Of a stretch of 64,000 bases of DNA, positions 46,401 through 58,400 are shown in pieces. The notes beneath the pieces are model-generated. The model worked only from the letters and a program-made list of their open reading frames with translations. It ran no database searches and was not told where the DNA came from. The stretch is from NCBI GenBank assembly GCA_032209605.1, contig JASFXZ010000028.1:1932941-1996940 (forward strand). The letters are read 5' to 3'. Position 1 is the first letter of the stretch, and every line of letters starts with the position of its first letter. The stretch is from Mactromeris polynyma (lineage: Eukaryota; Mollusca; Bivalvia; Venerida; Mactridae). A program made the translations under genes and the position numbers.

Positions 46401-49400
46401 ACAAATATCAAGTCACGATTTAATAACCCCCTTAAGTTGTGATAATATCAACCTATCCTTATAATGTTAATTAATAACAACTGGGCAATATTTCAAAAAA
46501 ATGACAAAACGGATCTGATTGACCTGATTTTTTCGGTGCTTTAGCGTCTCATTGCTATCATCGTCAACCAGATGGTCTAATCAAACACCGCCAAATTCAT
46601 CGTCTCAATAAAATAGTACATGTCCTCTGATTTTATTATAGATTTGATGAGTATAATGGCTGATTTGTCAGGGCTATATCAATTGTGGAATGGTGGGAGT
46701 CTTAATATAAACAGATTTTCTGGATTATTTGTGTCATTTTGGCGAATGAGTTTACCCGAATAGTTGCGTATTAATTTCTAATACGATAATATGGAAAACG
46801 TGCAGTATTGCCTTGAAAGCACCTCCCAGGACCTTCAGTCCTTTGATTTCCAATAGAAGAGCTATAATTTTTACTTCAAACTTTTTTTTCTTACTGAAAG
46901 ACCAATTATTTTGATTCAAGGGCCACAACTCCCATTTATCGTAATTGCATATTTCTTGGATGTCATACAATTTCAGGGCCATAACTCTCATTTATTATTT
47001 ATCACAAAAGGGGCCAGTCTGTTTTAATAAAAAAGGGCCGCAAGTCTCATTTATTATTTGTAACTGAAGGGGCATGTCTGTTTTAATATAAAAGGGCCGC
47101 TAGTCTCATTGATTATTTCTCACAAAAGGGGCATGTCTGTTTTAATATAAAAGGACTGCAGGTCTCATTGATTATTTGTCACAAAAGGGGCCAGTCTGTT
47201 TTAATATAAAAGCGTCGCAAGTCTCATTTATTATTTGTAACTGAAGGGGCAAGTCTGTTTTAATATAAAAGGGCCGCAAGTCTCATTTATTATTTGTAAC
47301 TGAAGGGGCATGTCTGTTTTGATATAAAAGGACTGCACGTCTCATTGATTGTTGGTCACAAAAGGGGCATGTCTGTTTTAATATAAAAGGACTGCACGTC
47401 TCATTGATTATTTGTCAAAAAAGGGGCAAGTCTGTTTTAATATAAAAGGACTGCACGTCTCATTGATTATTTATCACAAAAGGGGCCAGTCTGTTTTAAT
47501 ATAAAAGGACTGCACGTCTCATTGATTATTTGTCAAAAAAGGGGCAAGTCTGTTTTAATATAAAAGGGCTGCAAGTCTCATTTATTATTTGTAACTGAAG
47601 GGGCAAGTCTGTTTTAATATAAAAGGGTCGCAAGTCTCATTTATTATTTGTAACTGAAGGGGCAAGTCTGTTTTAATATAAAAGGGCCGCAAGTCTCATT
47701 TATTATTTTAACTGAAGGGGCATGTCTGTTTTAATATAAAAGGACTGCACGTCTCATTGATTATTTGTCAAAAAAGGGGCAAGTCTGTTTTAATATAAAA
47801 GGGCCGCAAGTCTCATTGTTTATTTGTAACTGAAGGGGCATGTCTGTTTTAATATAAAAGGACTGCATGTCTCATTTATTATTTGTAACTGAAGGGGCAT
47901 GTCTGTTTTAATATAAAAGGACTGCACGTCTCATTGATTATTTGTAACTGAAGGGGCATGTCTGTTTTAATATAAAAGGACTGCACGTCTCATTGATTAT
48001 TTGTAACTGAAGGGGCATGTCTGTTTTAATATAAAAGGACTGCACGTCTCATTTATTATTTGTAACTGAAGGGGCATGCCTGTTTTAATAAGATATTATT
48101 TTCATTAGACAATAATTCAAATTCTTTCAAGTTTAGTTTCGAGGCTATAGTAACATGGCTGAGGAGTGCCTATGGCTGAGGAATGCCTATGGCTGAGGAG
48201 TGCCTATAGCTGAGGAGTGCCTGTGGCTGAGGAGTGCCTATGGCTGAGGAGTGCCTAGGACTGATAGTTGCCCTTCGAGGCTACAGTAACATGGCTGAGG
48301 AGTGCCTATGGCTGAGGATAGCCTATGGCTTAGCAGTGCCTATGGCTGAGGACTGCTTATGGCTGAGGAGTGCTTATGGCTGAGGAGTGCCTATGGCTGA
48401 GGAGTGCCTATGGCTGAGGAGTGCCTATGGCTGAGGAGTGCCTATGGCTGAGAAGTGCATATGGCTGAGGAGTGCCTATGGCTGAGGAGAGCCTATGGCT
48501 GAGGAGTGCCTATGGCTGTGGAGAGCATATGGCTGAGGAGTTCCTATGGCTGAGGAGTGCCTATGGCTGAGGAGTGCCTGTGGCTGAGGAGTGCCTATGG
48601 CTGAGGAGTGCCTAGGACTGATAGTTGCCCTTCGAGGCTACAGTAACATGGCTGAGGAGTGCCTATGGCTGAGGAGTGCCTATGGCTGAGGAGTGCCTAT
48701 GGCTGAGGAGTGCTTATGGCTGAGGAGTGCTTATGACTGAGGAGTGCCTATGGCTGAGGAGTGCCTATGGTTGAGGAGTGCTTATGGCTGAGGAGTGCCT
48801 ATGGCTGAGAAGTGCCTGTGGCTGAGGAGTGCCTATGGCTGAGGAGTGCCTAGGACTGATAGTTGCCCTTCGAGGCTACAGTAACATGACTGAGGAGTGC
48901 CTATGGCTGAGGAGTGCCTATGGCTGAGGAGTGCCTATGGCTGAGGAGTGCCTATGGATGAGGAGTGCCTATGGATGAGGAGTGCCTATGGCTGAGGAGT
49001 CCCTATGGCTGAGGAGTCCCTATGGCTGAGGAGTGCCTATGACTGATAGTTGCCCTTCGAGGCTACAGTAACATGACTGAGGAGTGCCTATGGCTGAGGA
49101 GTGCCTATGGCTGAGGAGTGCCTATGGCTGAGGAGTGCCTATGGCTGAGGAGTGCCTATGGATGAGGAGTGCCTATGGATGAGGAGTGCCTATGGCTGAG
49201 GAGTGCCTGTGGCTGAGGAGTCCCTATGGCTGAGGAGTGCCTATGACTGATAGTTGCCCTTCAAGGCTACAGTAACACGGCTGAGGAGTGCCTATGACTG
49301 ATAGTTGCCCTTCAAGGCTACAGTAACACGGCTGAGGAGTGCCTATGACTGATAGTTGCCCTTCGAGGCTACAGTAACATGGCTGAGGAGTGACTAGGAC

Positions 49401-52400
49401 TGAAGGTTGCCCTAAGGATGTGTAATAAATTACTGATGGCCGCACGAGGGTAACTGACAACTAGCTTGGCTGTCATCACTACAGGAGATTGTCACAAGTT
49501 CTTTCCCTTTATCCCTTCTAAAGTTCTCTCTTTGTATCCTTTCTATAGCATATGTATATGTAGTAGGGGATAAAGGGAGAGAACTCTAGTTGGGATAAAG
49601 GGAAAGAACTCGTGACAATCTCTTTTGGTTATCACTCAAGAACACTTCTCAGTCATTTTTTACATGTTCAAATTCAATGCATGTCTTGGTGTATTTCATT
49701 CGGCTTATGTTTATTGTTCAATTGTTTCACCTGCCATTTTACTGTCCACCACCATATCAACAAATTCAAAAAGGGGGTTGGGTTTTACTGCCAACTCAGT
49801 ACTTAGAACTGTGCTATTTTTAGACACATTCATTTCTACTTGTAAAGCTTATGGATCCAATTGCTATTTATAAATACTTAATTAAGCACTCATTAAAAAC
49901 ATAATGCTTATAATTGACAAATCAATGATTAAATGTAATATTACTATTGCTACAATCCTATTTCATATCGACTTTATAATATCATGAAGTTGAGAAGTTC
50001 CTGCAATTACAAATGATCAAATTAAAAATATATTCTATCCGAATGCACTGGTATCAAGTTACAACCCTAAATACACTAGCATATAATTCCCCTGCGAAAT
50101 CAGTTCTTGTGCTCAAGAACAGTTCAAGAACAGTTCTTGAAATAAGTAATCGTTCTTGATCAGTTCATGAAGGATGTTCAAGAACACTTGTACTTGAACT
50201 GTTCTTGAACACTCTTTAAGAACAGTTCAAGAACTTTTTAAGAATCTGTGATGTTCTGATACCGTTCTTAAACTGTTCTTGAACATTTCAAGGACGTTTA
50301 TTGAACATAATCTGTAAATTCTATTCTTTCAAAAGTATGATCTATTTATGGCAAATGAAGTTCATTGTAGTCGTAAAACATAAGAAAATTGACATTGTTA
50401 CCAAATTACGTCACTTCCAAGACTTAAACTAACTTTTTTTTAAAATATTTTGAAGTATTTTAGTAAATTACCTCCCTTTATAAAAAATTACATACTTTTT
50501 TATTTGTTTCCAAAAAAGCACCATTAAAAAAATATACAGTGAAGGATTGCCCAGAATATTATAACTTGCAACTACTGTGAAATTAAATTTAACATACATT
50601 TTACAATTTAAAAATAGTTTTAATTGTGTTTTAAGTTACCATATAAATAGAAGGAAAATTACGTATCTTTATAAACTGAATACTTTATCCAATGATGGAA
50701 TGATTTCCTTAATCAGTGGAATAAAGGTGACAGTCCAATCATGTTGGAAACATTTATAATGTTACATTCAACTAAAATTAAGTTGTGGTTTTAATAAATG
50801 GAATATTATTTCCGTGAGGGTGGTTACAGTGTTGACGAATTCAGGTTCTTGAACGGTTCAAGAACTCTAGTTGTTCTGCAAAAGTTCTTAAAAACAGTTC
50901 TTAAAGTATTCAAGAACATTTCAAGTACTGTTTAAGAAACGTTAAATTGGACAATTTCAGGCACTTTTTAAGAACAGTTGAAGAACTTCTGTTCAAGGAC
51001 AGTTCAAGAACAGTTCAAGTATTCAGGTTCTTGAAGTGTTCAAGAACAGGTCTAGAACAAAGTTCTTGAACTGTTCAAGAACTGTTTTTAAGAACTCTAC
51101 AAGAACACATTGTTCTTAAAAAATTAAAAATTTGTCCAATTTAACATTTCTTAAAAAGTGCTTGAAATGTTCTTGAACATTTGAAGAACACTTCAGGTAC
51201 AGTTCTTGAACTTAGTTCTTGAACTGTGAATGAACTTTTCTTGAACTGTTGAATATTTCGCAGGGGTTGGAAACACACTAATTAACCTATGAGCTTAATT
51301 ACCAAACCATTAAAAGAATTGTAATTAGATTTCAAACAGAGATACCCTATAAATTTTCTATTGATGATATTAAAGTATCGAAGGGCCCTGGGCCAATTCC
51401 ATTCATCTTGGGTCAGGAATTTCAGGTTGGCCTACATCTACCCATGTAAGATATAAAATCACATCAATCAATCACTCACTTTGGTAATTTGTGACGATTG
51501 CAGAATACCAGAGAATACCAGGCCTTTTTCTGTCCATTTTGGGAAAAAGACCCTAGATATATTGGGAAAATTTGTGTCATTAAATTTGCCAATTTGGGAA
51601 AACTTTAATCACTTCAACTCCAATTTTGGTAATTTTCATAGTTAAAAGAACAGGCTTTTCATTTCTAAATTTTATATAAACAAGCATTCTTATCTACATT
51701 TTTAATATCAACTGTCAAAAAGACACACAGAATGTTCACTAACATTTATGACACAAGGGACAAAAATGGTTATTCAACAAGCTTCAAGATATACCAGGTC
51801 GTTCCAGTAGATGATTTTTCGTAGGTGATTCTGATTTGGATTTTTTTCTGATTGGAAAAACAACATATATTTGGCTTTGGAAATGGGTCAGACAGTCTGA
51901 CCCGCAGGAACTATGGAAAAAGACCTGGTGATTATACTGTAAACTTATAAAACATTTTGCACTTGTTAGCTTAGCAGTTTTTGCAGTTGTTAAATATTTC
52001 CATGGAAATAAAAAACTGCAAAGAACTTTCCCTCATCTGTAATAAAAAAGACTAAGAACCCAGTATAATAAAACAATTGTATGTCGATATAATTCCACAA
52101 ATAACATTAATAGTGGAGAAAATGTTGGAAATAAGGAACATCTAGGTTAATAGCATTACCATGTTTGCTTTAGTTACTCTACCCTCTCAGATGATTTTGG
52201 TCAGGTGATTGTCGCTGAACCAGAAGACGTGGGTGTGAAACATACCAAGGTAACAATCATATCTACATACAGGAAGCCAGTACAGGTCTCAGTTAAAATA
52301 AATAATTTTGTGCCAAGACTCAAATTTCAAACTAGCGTACTGGCTATTTGATTAAGCAATATAAATTGGGGGCAAATTAATACAGATGATATCATTGATT

Positions 52401-55400
52401 ATCTGTCATTTTATTCTTTATCCAATCCTATGGCTAACGGCCAAATCAAATCTTGTATTTCATTGGAAGTATTCAAACAGTTTGCCTTTTATCGCGTTGT
52501 TTACCAAAATAAGAGCAAATGTTTCAGGTATGTTTGTAAACAGGCCAATATGTACGAATAACATGAACATTAAAAAACTCTAGATACATACAATGCTTAT
52601 GTTTTTCAAGTACTGCGAATCATAATGTTGAAGATAATGCTTCCCCCTTTGCTTTTTTAACAATTTGGTATTCAAATATTTATTTGAAGAACTCTACTGT
52701 CACGTTATCCCTGAGTTATGTCTTTATAATACCTATTTTCTTTGCCCTTCAACCCGAATAATGGCGAAAATTCACGAATAGCACAATAGTAATTGAATGT
52801 TATGCTTTGTTAAAGATAATTGCAGGTTCCTATCCGTAATTATATAATTATATACAAATAAATAATTTCAAAGCATGTTATTTATCAATCAATAATTTAA
52901 CATTAGATATTCAATTAAATTTTATTGATAAATATTACTAAAGCTTTATATAAATCATAATGATAAAATTATTATCATTTTAATTAAATACAGTTGTTCC
53001 CAGTATTTCTATTAAATACATCAATAAAATTCTAATTTTTTTATTTATTTTTTTCACATTTAAGTGAGTACATGTATTAATTTCAGAATCACAGTAAATA
53101 CAAATCAATCAAAACAAACATAATATACAGTATTAAAACATTTGCTGGAATTTATCACAACAAATCAAAGAAACCTAATTTTCTAAAAACAAAACAGGAC
53201 CAAGGGATTGACTGGCAATATTGCATTGAGGTCAATCAAATTCATGAAATTATTCATAATATTATAGTATAGATGGCATTTTGGGCCAAATTTAGCCTGT
53301 TTGCCATCAATTATCAAGTGGGAAAAGGCTGTTTTATAGCCCTTATTCAGCTATATATTCCAAATGCCAAAAGTATATACTTGTATTTTTCCCAATTTGA
53401 AATGTAAAGAATTCCTAATATTTATTATAAAATCTGAAGAAAATGTTTTGGTTCAATTTAGCAAAACATTGACAAAATCAAAGGTTTTTTCTCACAGGCA
53501 GTTTATATTTATAAACAGCAATTGTTGATTAATTAATCACTACGTCTACTATAATATTCTTAACATTTTGCAGTAATTTCTAGACTTTTTCCCAAAGTCC
53601 TTAGTTTAACACACACATTTAAAAGGTATGATTCAACTTCCTAAATAGCCAAAATAAACCCTGCAAAGTTATACAAGTTGTATTGCTTCACAGATCTGCC
53701 ATTTCTATTTTGGCAGTTTTCAAAAATAAATATAATTGAAAATGACCATTTAACGTCTTTCCACATCTCTGTGTCTGGCCATTCAGTTAAGTTATTAGCT
53801 ACTACCAAAATCACCGAGCACTTAAGTAGTGCCTTGCAATAATCTAGTTTAAAAGATCCATATACTTGCTATGTGTAATTGAATTACATTTTAAGTTACT
53901 CAATAACATTTGTCATTATATATAAGAAAAATCAACACCTATTTCAATGTTACGTAACAATGCTACTTTTAATTTAAACATGCATACAAAAATGTAGTAT
54001 GATACAAATATATACCAGGGCTGCGAATTTTAGTTTCCAAGTGAAAGTTTGATGTTTTGGCAACACTTAAAAAGACAAGTGCTTCTTCCTGCATAGAAAG
54101 GGTGTATTTCATGAATAAATATTACTAATACTTTTTTTTAAACCACCCAATGGATATTTTTGGTAGGAAAACCCTAAAGCAACTTATATAAAACATATTA
54201 CATATTAGCCTCAGCGACATTGAATTTTTCTAATTATTTCTTAAGTTCATACATGTACGTCATCAAGTATAATGGTAACCCTCAAGCAAAAGCAATTCAT
54301 TGAAGTCTTAAATATGATTTAGATTTAAAAACTTTTCATATTTTCAATATGTGTAAGATACCACACCATAACATGCATTACAATACATTTAAACTTATAA
54401 TAGCATTTTTTTCTACTTGAATGAACATTTGTAGTGAAAAGAACAGTCGACAGATTAAACGACAACAGAAAATACACATGAATGTATTAACTGTTTCTCT
54501 CATTCAGAAGGTAACCTAATCTCTACATTATTAGCATGTTTCACGAATTTTCTGTATTTATCCATAGAGGGGTAATAACTGAATAATTTATTGCTGTCAA
54601 CAGATTGTAATCTAAGACAAAATTGGAAGTTAGCGCATTGTTACTAAGATGGGAGTATCCAAGGCCATAGGGTCTTAAATTCAAATGCCTTGTTTATATT
54701 CTTCTAGCGTTTGTTTTATTGTATGCATTATTTATCTCTTTGTATATTTTGCACTCACAAACTTATGCCTTAGTAAGTTTGAATTGAATTGAAGGGTGAT
54801 ATTTGTTTATGTAAATCATATGATTTTTAAATGAGGTTGTCAATGCTAAATAAATTTTTCATTCAATGAAAGTCACATAACATGTTCAAAAATACTTTCA
54901 CGCCTTCCAAAACCCTCCTAGCATGAATATACTGATGCACGCTAAATTAACCTAGGCCATACTTAAACAAATGTTTGTTAGCAGTTACAAGACCCGGATT
55001 TTTTACAGTGGGTAGGTAGGTAGGGATTTTTTAGTTTAGTACTGTAAAGGCTAAAAGACCGAAAGAAAACATTATCAATGAAGCTGAATTTTTTTTATTG
55101 AGTCGCGCCATTTTTCATGAGTTGGTTGCTTAACTGCAAACAAACAATTTTATAAGGATGGCCCTATACATATGTGTTGTAGCCATATAGAAGTCACCGC
55201 ATTGATAAATCGATCCTAGCCTCATAAATTATTCAGATCTGAATTCAGTCTGAAAACTTGTCTGATTAATTTACATTGCTGAGTATACCATGACGGTTTG
55301 ACCATTTCTGAAATTGTGTTAGTCTATGTTAATTTCTGAACGATTTGCATAAACTGGTCATTTCCAGTCAATATTAATGTTTTATTCAGTAAACATTTAA

Positions 55401-58400
55401 AAAACATGAAGACAAATTCAGACAGTCTTTCAGCTAAAATTCAGAAACATGTCAAAACTACTCAAACAGCTATAATAAACAATATTTCGGAATCAATTCA
55501 GAAATAAATAACTTCATTAAAAATGAATCCAGTTTGTTTAAAGCAGTAGATTGAACAGACTGATATAATATATAATCTATTATACACACTAGGCTATATA
55601 AAACACATCATCTGAGGGTTTAAATGTTCCTATCACTTTAAACACCTCATCTGATTAATCAAGGGAAAGTTCAGATCTCAACAACTGGAATATATAATCT
55701 ATTATACACACTAGGCTATATAAAACACATCATCTGAGGGTTTAAATGTTCCTATCACTTTAAACACCTCATCTGATTAATCAAGGGAAAGTTCAGATCT
55801 CAACAACTGGAGAGATATGTTTGAAACATTAGTGTATTTCCTTAGATTTTACCCAATTAGTTTTTTATATTTCTCATAACAAATGCACCAATATCATTTA
55901 TACAACTCCATCAACAGTATTGAGTATATGGTATTATTTATGTCATAAACGAGTTATCTTAATCACTTACTTCATGACCAGTCACATAAAAAATTGTTTG
56001 TGGTATCTCGACCAACAATTTTCTGAGGAGTTTTTAGATTTTTCTTTAGAATTAACTTACAGATTTTTCAACAAAAATCCAACATTTGCTCCAAACAAGA
56101 AATTTGAAACACACTTCATTTCAATGAGTCTCTCAAAACACTGCAAACAAATCAATCAAATTTGCATCGTAAAATTTGCCAATTTGATGACCCAAGTACG
56201 GTTTGTAAGAAGAACTTACGGATTGAAACATTTATAGCCTGACATAAAAGCAATTCAGTGACCAATGCAGAGTATTATTTGACAGGATTATAATATTAAC
56301 AAATTTTACATATAAATTATATTTAATGAACCCTAGCTCAATTTTGGAAGATTAACTGAGTTTCTCGCAAAAAAAATCTTATCGAAAATTCTAAATTATT
56401 CCGCAAAGCTTGGTATTCCTTATAAGCCTCGCACTCTTCTTTGGTGTTTTTTTATATATTTTAACAACATGTAAATAAACATTCAAAAGCATCCATTTTA
56501 TGAATAATTATCAAATATTGTTTCAGTTCAACAGTGCAATGAGTTCTACCGCTTCACAGTCAAGAACATGTTCATGGGTTCCATTTGACCCTGGAGTCGA
56601 CCCTTTGAATTTAAAAAAGCACCATTTTCCCACTAAGGATTTTGACTGACCCCTGTTGATCACTGTGTAGGTAGAATTTGGCATAAACAAACACTTATCC
56701 TTTGTTTGCATATGTAACATATTAATATTTACATTCTCAAACACCGTAATAACATTGACATCCACATTGATTCCTACTGAACAAAAAGGTGGTATAAGTT
56801 AGTATGCAGTGACATATGATGAGTGTGTACAATGTAACAAAACTCTACTCACTCTAATTGAGCCATCAATCAATCCTACAGCCAACAATGCACCATCATC
56901 TGTATATCTGTTGCACATAACATCTGCTGGACATTCACTGCAGAAATAAAAGCAAGAAAAAATATTCACTAAAATTTAACAAAAGCTGTAAAAAACAATT
57001 CTGACAGGACATTAATACCCTGGTTAGTGCACCGTGAGAATCATGATGATGTGGTATTTACTTATTGTTTTTAATACTAGGGTAAATTTGGGTATTTCAT
57101 GAGGCTGCAGAAGTTGTTTCATCTATAGTATGCTCCCTGACCGTGTAAGCGGTGTACTTACTGTATAAAAACTTTAAAGTTAAAAGTAACATTTTTCAAC
57201 TGCTAAATTCATTGTTTTTTATAGATTTTCATTCCAAACACATCACGCATTCCTACAAAACAGCTGCAAATTCCACCAAACATGTGCTATTTGACTCGAT
57301 TTAACATCGATGTACAAAAAAAAGTTGGACGCCATTTTGTAACCAGTAAGCGGTGCATTTAGGGACATTCTCCTCTAGAAAAATGTCCTGTTGTAAACAT
57401 TGTCTTTAAATTCCATGGGATGATTATATTACTCTAACACCGCTTTGTTACTGCAGCAAAGCAGAAGATAAGAAATTCTTTAGAGATTTTTGAGCTGAAA
57501 GGAGGAATAGCCCCATGAAAATTTTGTTAACAGAAAATTTGAATGATAAAAATAGACCAGAGTATTGAAAAGGCCATAATTTCCTTAAAAAGCTCATTGT
57601 TGTCACTTTGATAGATTCCACATTTTGCGGGAAATTTGGACATCACACTATAAAAACTTCCGGTTTGTGAAAGACATGACGTAATAGATATTTAGATTTC
57701 TCGGATTACACTAGTATACACCGGCAACAGGGTCATAGACTATAGTATATCGTCTCGTTTCCAATTCTCGAGTGTTACCTGTTCTTGAGTCAAAATCAAA
57801 ATGTTTTCAAATCGAGTCTATGACGCGTTTTGACACAAGGATTCCCACTTCCGGTAAAAATAAATGCTAACGAAGATCTCGGGAAAGATAAATGAGCGAT
57901 TTTCTACGAATAAAGGTAAGATTTTTAATAAGTATACTGAAAATGATGTATTTCACATCCTTTCACTTAATTCCATTATTTAAATTCAAGAAATAGTGGG
58001 GTTTTTTGCCATAAATTCAGTCCAAAATATTTGTCTGCAGTTGCGACCGACCTTCCCCCTTTTACTGTATTTACTGTAGTGTCGCCCCCTATGTAAACAA
58101 TGTGTTTACCTCCAAGTGTTTGGAATATAATTGTTCTAGAAAACGATGTCTCTGCGATGTTTTTATTTTTTCAAAAAAAAAATTGAAAACAATGTCCATA
58201 ATTATACGTCTCAATTAATAAATTCAGATGAATAAGCTCTTGTTGTGTTACTGACTTTGATTTATATCGTCGAAACCCCTAACTGAACAGCCATCTTTGT
58301 TTTTCTTGTAGTCTCGCGAGTTTTGATGGCACATGACCCAAACCGTGGGAAAATAATGATGTCATATATATGATAGTTAGTGTGTAAAACCAAAAGACGG

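Larger units (their letters stand above)
51267..55560. other. Part of WD40 intron 2, no gene recognised
   Basis: Very AT-rich DNA within the large intron. It contains the dispersed repeat at 53331-53664 (paired with 61196-61382), a possible LINE 3' tail at about 54560-54802 (ending AGTAAGTTTGAATTGAATTG) and the repeat at 54993-55165. No exon of the WD40 gene is needed here, since exons 2 and 3 join in phase. Confidence 0.55.

Noticed and set aside
52140..52260. Segment suggestive of a tRNA-derived SINE or an exon
   Set aside because: No A/B box pair or cloverleaf could be drawn and no splice-consistent frame fits the WD40 protein.
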